A stretch of DNA of 64,000 bases from contig NZ_JALLPO010000011.1 in the NCBI RefSeq assembly GCF_023276435.1, positions 150,217-214,216 of the forward strand, written 5' to 3'. The stretch comes from Sphaerisporangium perillae (GTDB lineage: Bacteria; Actinomycetota; Actinomycetes; Streptosporangiales; Streptosporangiaceae). The translations under genes were made by a program, and so were the position numbers. Positions 1-7,940 of the stretch are shown here, in pieces. The number at the start of each line of letters is the position of its first letter. Position 1 is the first letter of the stretch. The notes beneath the pieces are model-generated. The model had not been told where the DNA came from, made no database searches, and was given only the letters and a program-made list of their open reading frames with translations.

Positions 1-86
1 AATCCCGTAGGGCCAGGCCTCCGGCGGCCCCCAAAGGGCACCGGACCTGCGGCCCGGCGGCCGCGTGCCGGGCGCCGGGTCCCCGA

Positions 87-109
87 GACACCGAGATCCT
101 CTTGGTGTC
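87..109 (+). terminator. Hairpin before lepB, terminator-like
   Basis: A 9-bp stem (GACACCGAG paired with CTTGGTGTC, one G-U) closes a 5-base loop, followed by a short T-containing run. Its position just upstream of lepB fits the 3' end of the preceding operon (rplS in related genomes, outside this window; inference). The 86 bases before it show no recognisable gene end. Confidence 0.45.
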
Positions 110-143
110 GAGTTTCTTTGGACGCGGAGTTTCTTTGGACGCG
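110..143 (+). repeat. Perfect 17-bp tandem duplication
   Basis: The 17-mer GAGTTTCTTTGGACGCG is present twice, back to back, at 110-126 and 127-143. Because 17 is not a multiple of three and the copies lie between a terminator-like hairpin and the first signal peptidase gene, they argue that this stretch is untranslated leader rather than the amino end of lepB. Confidence 0.85.
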
Positions 144-195
144 ATGCCGAGTCGGCGACCCACCGTGGAGCATGCATCATTTAGGCTCGACAGCG

Positions 196-1074
196 ATGAC
201 TAGCGATGGCCAGGGGGCCGGCGGTCCGCGCCGTCCCGTCGAGGACGAGGTAGACGTGGTCGCGGAAGACACCAAGCCGACAGCCAAGAGCGGCAAGGAG
301 AAAAAGGGCTCGTTCTGGCGTGAGCTCCCGGTCCTGGTGGTGGTCGCGCTGGTCCTGGCGCTCATCATCAAGAGCTTCGTGATCCAGGCGTTCTACATCC
401 CGTCGGAGTCCATGGAGAACACCCTGCTGGTCAACGACAGGGTGCTGGTCAACAAGCTCGTGTACCACACCCGCGACATCGAGCGCGGAGACATCGTGGT
501 GTTCTCCGGGGTCGACTCCTGGGCCAGCGAGGTCGAGGTACCCGACCCCTCCAACCCGGTCGCCGGCTTCTTCCGCTGGGTCGGCACGGCCTTCGGCGTG
601 GTCCCCGGCGAGAAGGACTACATCAAGCGGGTCATCGGCCTCCCCGGTGACACGGTGAAGTGCTGCGACTCCAAGGGACGCGTCACGGTCAACGGTGTGC
701 CCATCGACGAGAAGGCCTACCTGTATCCCGACGACCAGCCGTCGCAGAAATTCTTCGAGATCAAGGTCGAGAAGGACCGCCTGTGGGTCATGGGCGACCA
801 CCGCTCCGTCTCGCTCGACTCCCGCTCCCACCAGGGTGATCCCGGTGGCGGCGCCATTCCCAAGGACAAGGTCGTCGGACGGGCGTTCGTCATCGTGTGG
901 CCGTTCTCCCGGGCGACGACGCTGCCGATCCCGGACACCTTCAACCAGGCCGCCCTGAAGACCGTCGCCCTGGCCGGTGACGCCTCGCCGCTGCTGCTCG
1001 GCTTCGCCGGGGCGTTCCCCCTGATGGCGCTGCGCCGCCGCTGGATCGTCAGAGCACGCGGGCGTACCGGCTGA
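196..1074 (+). CDS. lepB: Signal peptidase I (first copy)
   Basis: Type I signal peptidase (family S26), cleaving signal peptides at the outer face of the membrane. With the ATG at 196 the protein has 292 residues: a charged cytoplasmic tail, one membrane segment at about 44-63, the box-B serine in SESM (Ser72), the catalytic lysine in YIKRVIG (Lys144), and the box-E motif GDHR. A second hydrophobic stretch near the carboxyl end, followed by RRR, suggests a second membrane anchor. A KCCD cysteine pair is shared with the next gene. The frame is open from a TTG at 118 and an ATG at 172; none of the starts has a good ribosome site, so the start is uncertain. Confidence 0.9.
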   Translation: MTSDGQGAGGPRRPVEDEVDVVAEDTKPTAKSGKEKKGSFWRELPVLVVVALVLALIIKSFVIQAFYIPSESMENTLLVNDRVLVNKLVYHTRDIERGDIVVFSGVDSWASEVEVPDPSNPVAGFFRWVGTAFGVVPGEKDYIKRVIGLPGDTVKCCDSKGRVTVNGVPIDEKAYLYPDDQPSQKFFEIKVEKDRLWVMGDHRSVSLDSRSHQGDPGGGAIPKDKVVGRAFVIVWPFSRATTLPIPDTFNQAALKTVALAGDASPLLLGFAGAFPLMALRRRWIVRARGRTG

Positions 1075-1189
1075 CCGCACGCCCCCGGCCTCCGGGCCGC
1101 CGGGCTCGCACTCCCGACCGTCACTTCCCCCGACCAGACGAAGGAGACGGGGCCGTCCTCCCCTGGCCGATGCCCGGGGGTGCCCCGCG

Positions 1190-2080
1190 ATGCCGATGAG
1201 CGTCACAGAGGAGAAGCCGGAGCCGCAGAACCCGGCTTCCGCAGCAGCACAGAACGCCGAGCCCTCGAACCCCGCCGTCCACCCGGGCGCCGGCGTCGCT
1301 GACGCGAGCGCCAGGGACGACGGCGGCTCGGACTCCGGCGGTCCGGACAGCGGCAGTTCGGACGCCCGCGGTCCGGACAGCGGCGGCTCCGACGCCGGCG
1401 GCTCCGAGGCCGGCGGCTCCGACGCCGACCGCTCGGATACCAAGAGCTCGGACACCGACCGGCCGGACACTGACGGTGCGGCCACCGGCTCCCCGGACAC
1501 GGGCTCCCCGGACACCGCTCCCGGGAAGAAGAAGTCCGGCTGGCGGGAGACGATCCTGCTCGTGGCCGCCGGGGTCGTCGCCGCGCTGCTGGTGCGCCTG
1601 TTCGTCCTGGACTCATTCTGGATCCCGTCGGAGTCCATGGAGGACACCCTGCTCATCAACGACAGGGTGATCGTCAATCGGCTCACGGGGGACATCGGGC
1701 GCGGCGAGGTCGTCGTCTTCAAGGGCTGGGACGGCACCACCACCATCAAGCGGGTCATCGGCGTGGGCGGCGACCGCGTGAAGTGCTGTGACGCCAAGGG
1801 CCGCGTGTCGGTCAACGGCGTCCCGCTCGACGAGGGGGCCTATCTCAACCCTCAGGACTTCCCCTCGCAGGACAAGTTCGACGTCACCGTGCCGGAAGGG
1901 CGGCTGTGGCTGATGGGCGACCATCGCGCCGCGTCAGAGGACTCCCGCGCGTTCAAGAGCGACAAGTACCACGGCACGATCTCCGCCGACGAGGTGATCG
2001 GCAGAGCGTTCGCGCTCTACTGGCCACTGTCGCGGATCGCCACACTGCCGGTGCCAGAGACGTTCTCAAAGGTGCGATAA
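1190..2080 (+). CDS. lepB: Signal peptidase I (second copy) with acidic repeat tail
   Basis: Second S26 signal peptidase, 296 residues, 115 bases after the first. Residues about 40-110 are a low-complexity Gly/Ser/Asp run built from near-identical GGSDA-type units, then a KKK cluster, a membrane segment at about 119-140, the nucleophile in SESM (Ser149), lysine in TIKRVIG (Lys187) and GDHRA. The core is shorter than in the first copy, lacking the insert before the lysine and the second membrane segment. A G-run at 1173-1178 could serve as ribosome site. Multiple lepB paralogs in tandem are usual in actinomycetes (four in Streptomyces). Confidence 0.93.
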   Translation: MPMSVTEEKPEPQNPASAAAQNAEPSNPAVHPGAGVADASARDDGGSDSGGPDSGSSDARGPDSGGSDAGGSEAGGSDADRSDTKSSDTDRPDTDGAATGSPDTGSPDTAPGKKKSGWRETILLVAAGVVAALLVRLFVLDSFWIPSESMEDTLLINDRVIVNRLTGDIGRGEVVVFKGWDGTTTIKRVIGVGGDRVKCCDAKGRVSVNGVPLDEGAYLNPQDFPSQDKFDVTVPEGRLWLMGDHRAASEDSRAFKSDKYHGTISADEVIGRAFALYWPLSRIATLPVPETFSKVR

Positions 2081-2210
2081 CGTACCCTTCCGCTCGAGAG
2101 GGGCGTAGGCTGGTGGCCATGGTCGCGCTCGCATCGCCGTTGATCGGCCAGAGGGCTCGACTCTCCCGCAGGTCCGTTCCCTCGCGGCGGGGCGCCGAGC
2201 CGTCTGCCTC

Positions 2211-2906
2211 ATGACTGTTCTCTTCCGCCCGCGCCCCAGCGTCATCCGGCGGGACTCGGGGCTCTACGGGTACGAGCGCGCGCTCGCGCGGCGCGGACTG
2301 TCCCCGGTCGCCGGGGTCGACGAGGCGGGCCGCGGAGCCTGCGCGGGCCCGCTCGTGGTGGCCGCCGTCGTCCTGCGCTCGGAGATCGACGGCCTGGCCG
2401 ACTCCAAGCTGCTCACCCCGGCCAGGCGAGAAGTGCTCCACGACCGCATCCTCGCCACGGCGCGTGCGGTGAGCGTCGTGGTGATACCGCCCGATGAGAT
2501 CGACGCGCGTGGCCTGCACAAGTGCAACATCGCGGGGATGCGGCGGGCCGTCGCCGGTCTCGGGTGCGATCTCGGGTACGTTCTGATCGACGGGTTCCCG
2601 GTGCCCGGCCTGCCCGCGCCGTCATTGGCCGTGTGGAAGGGCGACCAGGTCTCGGCGTGTGTGGCGGCCGCGTCCATCGTCGCCAAGGTGAGCAGGGACC
2701 GAATGATGATCTCGCTGGACGACCGGTATCCCCAGTACGGCTTCGCCGAGCACAAGGGGTACGTCACGGCCGGCCACCGGCGGGCTCTGGCGGCTCACGG
2801 CCCAAGTCCACATCATCGGTTCTCCTTTGTGACGGTGAACTCGGTGGTGCGGTCAGGACCGGGCACTGAGATAGGCGAGAATGGACTGGGGGCCGGTGTC
2901 GCCTGA
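2211..2906 (+). CDS. rnhB: Ribonuclease HII
   Basis: Removes RNA from RNA-DNA hybrids and misincorporated ribonucleotides. The 231-residue protein has the family start motif GVDEAGRGACAGP (Asp37, Glu38), then DSKLL, the IDGFPVPG strand with the third acidic residue, and SIVAKVSRDR. Length matches the family. It lies between the signal peptidases and a DUF2469 gene, as in other actinobacteria. No clear ribosome site is seen ahead of the ATG at 2211; the upstream 130 bases carry no other gene. Confidence 0.95.
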   Translation: MTVLFRPRPSVIRRDSGLYGYERALARRGLSPVAGVDEAGRGACAGPLVVAAVVLRSEIDGLADSKLLTPARREVLHDRILATARAVSVVVIPPDEIDARGLHKCNIAGMRRAVAGLGCDLGYVLIDGFPVPGLPAPSLAVWKGDQVSACVAAASIVAKVSRDRMMISLDDRYPQYGFAEHKGYVTAGHRRALAAHGPSPHHRFSFVTVNSVVRSGPGTEIGENGLGAGVA

Positions 2907-2945
2907 TGGGTGGCGCCGGGGGAGGAAGGGAAGGGGAGGACCGGG

Positions 2946-3269
2946 ATGAGCGCAGAGGATCTCGAGAAATACGAGACCGAGATGGAGTTGCAGCTCTACC
3001 GGGAGTACCGCGACGTGGTGGGCTTGTTCACCTATGTCGTTGAGACCGAGCGGCGCTTCTACCTGACCAACTCCGTCGATCTCGACGTGCGCACGGCCGA
3101 GAACGGCGATGTGTTCTTCGACGTCAAGATGCAGGACGCCTGGGTCTGGGACATGTACCGGCCTGCGAGGTTCGTCAAGAACGTCCGCGTGGTCACCTTC
3201 AAGGACGTCAACGTCGAAGAACTGGCCAAACCAGACCTCGAGATGCCCAAGGAAGGCTTCTCCAGCTAA
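2946..3269 (+). CDS. DUF2469 family protein
   Basis: A 107-residue acidic protein with the conserved amino end MSAEDLEKYETEMELQLYRE and the core VVGLFTYVVETERRFYL. This small family is nearly universal in actinobacteria, always in this position between rnhB and the UPF0102 gene, and has no assigned function. The ATG at 2946 is preceded by a purine-rich site (GGGGAGGA at 2933-2940). The open frame extends upstream to 2910, but the ribosome site and family alignment favour 2946. Confidence 0.9.
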   Translation: MSAEDLEKYETEMELQLYREYRDVVGLFTYVVETERRFYLTNSVDLDVRTAENGDVFFDVKMQDAWVWDMYRPARFVKNVRVVTFKDVNVEELAKPDLEMPKEGFSS

Positions 3270-3325
3270 CCCGCCCCCCTAGGGCCGAGCCCCTTCCGCC
3301 TGGCAACACACGTCCCACCGCGGCC

Positions 3326-3423
3326 CTCCCACCTGGCAACAGCCGCGCACGCGCCCGGCCACACACGCGTCCTACTGTGGCTCTCCCACCTGGCAACAGC
3401 CGCGCATGCGCCCGGCCGCACAC
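3326..3423 (+). repeat. 41-bp direct repeat pair
   Basis: Two copies, 3326-3366 and 3383-3423, agree at about 39 of 41 positions (both start CTCCCACCTGGCAACAGC). A shorter third echo (CCTGGCAACACACG) sits at 3299-3312. Noncoding context. Confidence 0.85.
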
Positions 3424-3520
3424 ACGGGGACCGCGCCTCAGGCACGGCCGTCCACGCCCACCCCTCTTGCCCCTGCCGTGACGCCGCCCTCGGGCCGCGA
3501 CGGCCTGTGGTCCCTCTTCC

Positions 3521-3820
3521 CCTGGTCTGATACATGCTCTCCGGGCGCCGCGGCGGCGAGGAGTGGTACGGCGATGCCGGCGCCTTCGTACGGCGGCCGC
3601 CTGGTGCGGCCGTGCCGCGATGGACCTGTGGTCGTCTTCCCTGGTGTGACGCTTGCCCTGTGGTCTGGTGTGATGCTTGCCCTCTGGTGGCCCGCGACGG
3701 CGAGGAGCGCTCCGCCGCCCCGCCTCCCGTACGGCGGCCGCTTCCCTGGTCTGATGCTTGCTCGCTGGGCGCCGCGGCGGCGAGGAGCGGTACGGCGATG
3801 CCGGCGCCTTCGTACGGCGG
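3521..3820 (+). repeat. 76-bp direct repeat pair
   Basis: Copies at 3521-3596 and 3745-3820 are the same length and differ at about 5 of 76 positions. Both begin CCTGGTCTGAT and end CCTTCGTACGGCGG. Between them lie partial degenerate copies around 3640-3715. No terminal inverted repeats or transposase are present. Confidence 0.85.
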
Positions 3821-3873
3821 GTGACCTGGGAGCGTCGGCGGGCGGTACGTCCTCCGGGTTCGGGCTCGGTGGT

Positions 3874-3882
3874 TTGTCCACA
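3874..3882 (+). promoter_or_regulatory. DnaA-box-like site 1
   Basis: Exact TTGTCCACA, the preferred actinobacterial DnaA box. One of three such sites within 240 bases. Confidence 0.5.
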
Positions 3883-3947
3883 GGGCGGGAGTGCTGCGGT
3901 CGGCTGTCTCTGTGGAGGACCGCCCCAGGGGGAGGCTTCGCAATCGC

Positions 3948-3956
3948 TGTGCATAA
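3948..3956 (-). promoter_or_regulatory. DnaA-box-like site 2
   Basis: TTATGCACA when read on the minus strand, one base from the classical TTATCCACA box. Confidence 0.4.
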
Positions 3957-4103
3957 CGGATGAATCCCGGTAATCCCCGACAGGTGTGGCCCTTGGCGCG
4001 GGTGGACGGTGGCCGTCGGGCCGCCGACTCAAGGGATATCCCGGGCATTCGGCCGGCGCAGTGCCAGGACGCAGATCCCCAGACGGGCGGCCTCCGCTTT
4101 TCG

Positions 4104-4112
4104 TTGTCCACA
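4104..4112 (+). promoter_or_regulatory. DnaA-box-like site 3
   Basis: Second exact TTGTCCACA, 65 bases upstream of the UPF0102 start codon. Confidence 0.5.
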
Positions 4113-4176
4113 GAACGCGGTTCTGCCGCGTACGGGCGGTGTGACATGCGCGAAGGTCGGGGCCGGAGGTGGTCCC

Positions 4177-4530
4177 ATGGCCGCGATACACGAGCTTGGA
4201 AGGCACGGCGAGCAGCTCGCCGTCGATTACCTGCGGGCGGCAGGTCTGAAGATCCTGGAGCGCAACTGGTGCTGCTCTGAGGGGGAGATCGACATTCTGG
4301 CCCGTGAGGGGCCGGTTCTCGTGGTCGTGGAGGTCAAGACCCGCTCGGGTCGTAGCCATGGCTCCGCGTTCGAGGCGGTGACCACGGCAAAGGTCGCCCG
4401 GCTCCGCACTCTGGCGGCCAGATGGCTGAGCGGCCAGTCGGAGTGGTTCTCCTCCATCCGCATCGATGTCGTAGCGCTTGAACGGTTCGCCGGGGAGTTC
4501 TCGATCCGCCACGATCGGGGGGTGTCGTAG
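4177..4530 (+). CDS. UPF0102 (YraN-like) nuclease-fold protein
   Basis: A 117-residue member of the UPF0102 family, which has a PD-(D/E)XK restriction-endonuclease-like fold: G(E)IDIL...VVVEVKTR supplies the Asp and Glu-X-Lys residues. Exact function is unknown; its constant company with comM and dprA suggests DNA handling. The ATG at 4177 has a GGAGGT site (4165-4170) at good spacing, so the longer open frame from 4009 is rejected. Its stop codon is immediately followed by the comM ATG, so the two are translationally coupled. Confidence 0.9.
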   Translation: MAAIHELGRHGEQLAVDYLRAAGLKILERNWCCSEGEIDILAREGPVLVVVEVKTRSGRSHGSAFEAVTTAKVARLRTLAARWLSGQSEWFSSIRIDVVALERFAGEFSIRHDRGVS

Positions 4531-6078
4531 ATGGCGGTCGCACGCACGCGATGCGTCGCGCTGGTGGGCGTCAGCGGCCACGTCGTCGAGGTCGAGGCCG
4601 ACGTGGGGCATGGCATCGCGGGCGTCCACCTGATCGGCATGCTCGACACCGCGCTGAGCGAGGCGCGTGACCGCGTGCGTTCGGCGATCATCAACAGCAG
4701 GTATCCCTGGCCGGACGCGAGGGTCACCATAAGCCTGTTCCCGGCGAGCCTCCCCAAACGGGGGAGCCTGTTCGATTTAGCCATTGCCGTGGCGGTGATC
4801 GGGGCCGCCGGGCTCGTTCCGAAGCAGCGCATCTCGCCGCCATTCTTCCTGGGAGAGCTCGGGCTCGACGGCTCGGTCAGGCCCGTACGCGGCGTCCTCC
4901 CGGCGGTGATGGCGGCCGTGGAGGCCGGCGCCGAGTGTGTGGTGGTCCCGATGGCCAACGCCGCCGAAGCGTCCCTGGTGCCCGGGGTGACGGTGGTTCC
5001 GGTGCGCACGCTGGCCGAGCTGATCGAGGACCTGCGAAGCGATGATGCCGCACAACTGCCGACCATGTCCGAGGCGGACGAGCCATCCTCGCGGACGGGT
5101 CCTGACGCACCCGAAGGCCGATCACTCGACCTGGCGGATGTCGCCGGCCAGGCCATGGCCCGCAGGGCGCTGGAGGTCTGCGCCGCGGGCGGCCACAATC
5201 TGTGGATGCTCGGCCAGCCCGGCACGGGCAAGACCATGCTCGCCGAACGCCTGCCCACCCTGCTGCCGCCTCTCGACCGCGACCAGGCTCTCGAGGTCAC
5301 GGCCATCCATTCGGTGGCGGGCACCCTGCCGCCCGGGCGCCCGCTGTTGGAGCACCCGCCCTTCATGGCGCCGCACCATACGGCCACCATCGCGGCGATC
5401 GTCGGAGGCGGCAGCGGTGTGATCCGGCCGGGTGCCGTCTCCCTGGCCCACAGGGGGGTTCTCTTCCTCGACGAGGCTCCCGAGTTCCCGGCACGCGTCC
5501 TCGACTCGCTTCGGCAGCCCCTTGAGTCAGGGCAGGTCACCGTCGCACGGGCGGCGGGCACCCTCACGTTTCCGGCGCGATTCATGCTGGTGCTCGCGGC
5601 CAACCCCTGCCCCTGCGCCCAGCCGTCGACTCCCGAGAGCCCGTGCCAGTGCACGCCTCACCAGCGGCGACGCTATCTCGCCCGTCTCTCCGGGCCGCTC
5701 GTCGATCGCATCGACGTCAAAGTGCGGCTCACGCGTTCGACCCGGCGCGAGTTGCTGTCCGACCGCCAGTTCATCGAGCCGAGCGCTGTCGTGGCCGAGC
5801 GCGTGTCGCTCGCCCGTGAGCGCACGCTCAAGCGGCTCGCCGGCACGCCGTGGAGGTGCAACGCCGAGATCCCTACTGGGGCTCTCCACGGCGAATACCG
5901 GCTCTGTCCGTCGGCGATGTCACCCCTCTACCGGTGCCTGGACACCGGAGAGCTGAGCGCCCGCGGTCTCGACCGGATCATCCGGTTGTCGTGGACATTG
6001 GCCGACCTCATCGGCAAGGACAGACCCGACCTAGCGGAGACCAACGCCGCCCTCGGCCTATGGCTCGGCGCCGACTGA
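4531..6078 (+). CDS. comM: ComM/YifB family Mg-chelatase-like AAA+ ATPase
   Basis: A 515-residue AAA+ protein. In competent bacteria ComM is a hexameric helicase that promotes branch migration during recombination of incoming DNA. Residues 1-170 form the YifB/Lon-like amino domain, residues about 195-400 the Mg-chelatase AAA domain with Walker A GQPGTGKTM (228-236) and Walker B VLFLDEAPEF (310-319), and the C-terminal Mg_chelatase_C helical domain follows. A Cys-rich CPCAQPSTPESPCQC loop (residues about 357-371) is typical of the family. It starts one base after the UPF0102 stop. Confidence 0.95.
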   Translation: MAVARTRCVALVGVSGHVVEVEADVGHGIAGVHLIGMLDTALSEARDRVRSAIINSRYPWPDARVTISLFPASLPKRGSLFDLAIAVAVIGAAGLVPKQRISPPFFLGELGLDGSVRPVRGVLPAVMAAVEAGAECVVVPMANAAEASLVPGVTVVPVRTLAELIEDLRSDDAAQLPTMSEADEPSSRTGPDAPEGRSLDLADVAGQAMARRALEVCAAGGHNLWMLGQPGTGKTMLAERLPTLLPPLDRDQALEVTAIHSVAGTLPPGRPLLEHPPFMAPHHTATIAAIVGGGSGVIRPGAVSLAHRGVLFLDEAPEFPARVLDSLRQPLESGQVTVARAAGTLTFPARFMLVLAANPCPCAQPSTPESPCQCTPHQRRRYLARLSGPLVDRIDVKVRLTRSTRRELLSDRQFIEPSAVVAERVSLARERTLKRLAGTPWRCNAEIPTGALHGEYRLCPSAMSPLYRCLDTGELSARGLDRIIRLSWTLADLIGKDRPDLAETNAALGLWLGAD

Positions 6079-6125
6079 ACCCCGCACAAGCGTTCCGACC
6101 TGAAGAGCCCCTGATCCACATGTCC

Positions 6126-6141
6126 TCAAGGAGAACCTTGA
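6126..6141 (+). other. Small hairpin in the comM-dprA gap
   Basis: Perfect 6-bp stem TCAAGG-AGAA-CCTTGA, 48 bases after comM; possibly a terminator or RNA-stability element. The rest of 6079-6411 shows no gene. Confidence 0.3.
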
Positions 6142-6369
6142 CCTCCTCCTTTCTGAAGGAAGGGCTTCCACGGTCACCGTTGATCTTTCTGCCTCACCGC
6201 GGGTCTGCCCGCAAGAGAGGACTCTCTTGAGGCCTTACACCAGCTCCACAGGCGTTTCACCTACCCGCCGGCGCGGAGGCCAGGACACCAGTCACGCCGC
6301 GTGCGGCGACTTGGTCATCGCCACCGCTGGACACGGCACCAAACTCCGCGGCACCGCGCCGTGCTTCCT

Positions 6370-6389
6370 CTCCCGTTCGAAAACGGGAG
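6370..6389 (+). promoter_or_regulatory. Stable hairpin in the dprA leader
   Basis: Perfect 8-bp stem CTCCCGTT/AACGGGAG around a CGAA tetraloop, ending 22 bases before the dprA ATG and 11 before its AAGGAG site. Probably an RNA structure affecting translation or mRNA stability (inference). Confidence 0.4.
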
Positions 6390-6411
6390 TCTCCACGTTC
6401 AAGGAGATTCG

Positions 6412-7740
6412 ATGAATGGCATGCGAACCGATGCCGGCACTCGCATCGGCTTCGCCGTCGCCGCTGCTGACGCCGGCGCCGACGGCCTCGGAGCCGACGG
6501 CGATCTTCAAAGTGGCACCGCCACCAGGCAGGTCGTCGAGTCGCTGGATCCGGGGCGGCGGCGTGGTTCTCGGCGTGATGCCGGGCGGTTGGCCAGGGTC
6601 ACGCTGATGCGGGTCGCGGACGCCGGAGACGGAGTGATGGGGAGGCTGGTCACCGAGTACGGGCCCGAGGGAGCGCTCGGCCAGGTGCGGCGAGGTCGGC
6701 TCGATCCCGGGTTCGTCGAGGAGCTGAGCTCCAAGAAGAACCGCGCTCCTGATCTCGACCGCCGGCTGAGTGCATGGCGAGCCCGGCTGCCGGGGGCAGA
6801 CCCGGTAGCGGACCTGACCGAGGGAGAACGAATGCGGGCCCGCCTCATCGTGCCGGGTGATCTTGAGTGGCCCACCCAACTCGACGATCTCGGGCCTGAC
6901 CGCCCGTTGGGACTATGGCTTCACGGGGACGCCGATCTCCGTTTCTCCTGCCTCCGTTCGGTGGCGGTGGTCGGATCCCGTGCGGCCACGCCGTACGGGG
7001 GCCACGTCGCGGCAGAGTTCGGCGCCGGCCTCGCCGAAGGCGGATGGACCGTCATCTCGGGTGGTGCGTACGGAGTGGACGCGGCGGCACACCGTGGGGC
7101 TCTCGCCGGGTCGGCGCCCACCATCGCGGTGCTGGCATGTGGCATCGACATCGCCTATCCCGCCGGCAACCACGACCTGTTCGCGGCCATCCGGAGGAAC
7201 GGCGTGATCGTGAGCGAGTGTCCCCTCGCCGTCAGACCGACGCGACCGCGATTCCTCGTCCGCAACCGGGTGATCGCCGCGCTGTCTCGCGGCACCGTGG
7301 TCGTGGAGGCGGCCCTGCGCAGCGGCGCTCTCAACACCGCCTCCCACGCGGTCGCCCTGCGCCGGCATCTTGCCGCCGTTCCGGGCCCAGTGACTTCGGA
7401 GAACTCCGCCGGATGTCACCGGCTCATCAGAAGGGCGGAGGCCGTCTGCGTCACCTCAGTCCGAGACGTGATCGAGTTGGTGGGGGCGATGGGGGACGAT
7501 CTGGCGCCCGAACCGAGAGGGCCGGTGCTACCCCGGGACGCGCTCGACGACGAGACCCGCAGCGTCCTGGAGGCGGTTCCGGCGCGGATCGGCACCGGGC
7601 CGGCGACCATCGCCGTGGCGGCGGGAGTGGATCTCATGACGGTCCTGCGCTGCCTCGGTGCTCTGGCCGCGGCCGGGTACGTCGAACGCGTCGATCGAGG
7701 CTGGCGCCTCCGATCGAAAAGATCAGGCCAAGTACTCTGA
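6412..7740 (+). CDS. dprA: DNA-processing protein DprA
   Basis: Single-strand-DNA-binding protein that loads RecA onto DNA taken up by transformation. The 442-residue protein has the Rossmann-like DprA core from about residue 184: VAVVGSRAATPYGG, ISGGAYGVDAAAHRGAL, VLACGIDIAYPAGN, FLVRNRVIAALSRGTVVVEAALRSGALNTA, and a C-terminal winged-helix domain. The amino-terminal 150 residues contain the SAM-like region. The ATG at 6412 has an AAGGAG site (6401-6406); the frame upstream to 6301 is untranslated. It follows comM after a 333-base gap with its own leader hairpin, so it may have its own promoter. Confidence 0.93.
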   Translation: MNGMRTDAGTRIGFAVAAADAGADGLGADGDLQSGTATRQVVESLDPGRRRGSRRDAGRLARVTLMRVADAGDGVMGRLVTEYGPEGALGQVRRGRLDPGFVEELSSKKNRAPDLDRRLSAWRARLPGADPVADLTEGERMRARLIVPGDLEWPTQLDDLGPDRPLGLWLHGDADLRFSCLRSVAVVGSRAATPYGGHVAAEFGAGLAEGGWTVISGGAYGVDAAAHRGALAGSAPTIAVLACGIDIAYPAGNHDLFAAIRRNGVIVSECPLAVRPTRPRFLVRNRVIAALSRGTVVVEAALRSGALNTASHAVALRRHLAAVPGPVTSENSAGCHRLIRRAEAVCVTSVRDVIELVGAMGDDLAPEPRGPVLPRDALDDETRSVLEAVPARIGTGPATIAVAAGVDLMTVLRCLGALAAAGYVERVDRGWRLRSKRSGQVL

Positions 7741-7940
7741 TCCTCGCGCTCGCCTCGTGGCCCGCACATCCGGGCCGGAGGACAGGGCACGTTGTCCAGT
7801 TGGCCTGCCTATCGGCGGCCGCGTGGCCTGCCTTGCCTTCATGGACAGTCTCATTGAAGACTCACAGCTTTGATCATCATGGATTGGTCGATCAACGACG
7901 GCGACCGATCCCATCGATGAGGCGGCGTCGAAGACCCAGG

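Larger units (their letters stand above)
3270..4176. other. Gene-free stretch with diverged direct repeats
   Basis: About 900 bases between DUF2469 and the UPF0102 gene without a convincing gene. Open frames on both strands exist only because the sequence is GC-rich, and none has family features. It holds a 41-bp repeat pair (3326-3366 and 3383-3423), a 76-bp pair (3521-3596 and 3745-3820), further partial copies of a GTGTGATGCTTGCCCT-like unit between 3640 and 3700, and three DnaA-box-like sites between 3874 and 4112. It probably also contains the promoter for the UPF0102-comM operon. Confidence 0.7.

Noticed and set aside
181..1815. A 544-codon minus-strand frame across the two lepB genes
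   Set aside because: Shadow of signal peptidase codons and the GSD repeat; no protein family features.
3208..4629. Long Arg/Pro-rich minus-strand frame over the gene-free repeat stretch
   Set aside because: It spans intergenic repeats and runs antisense into the UPF0102 and comM genes; composition-driven.
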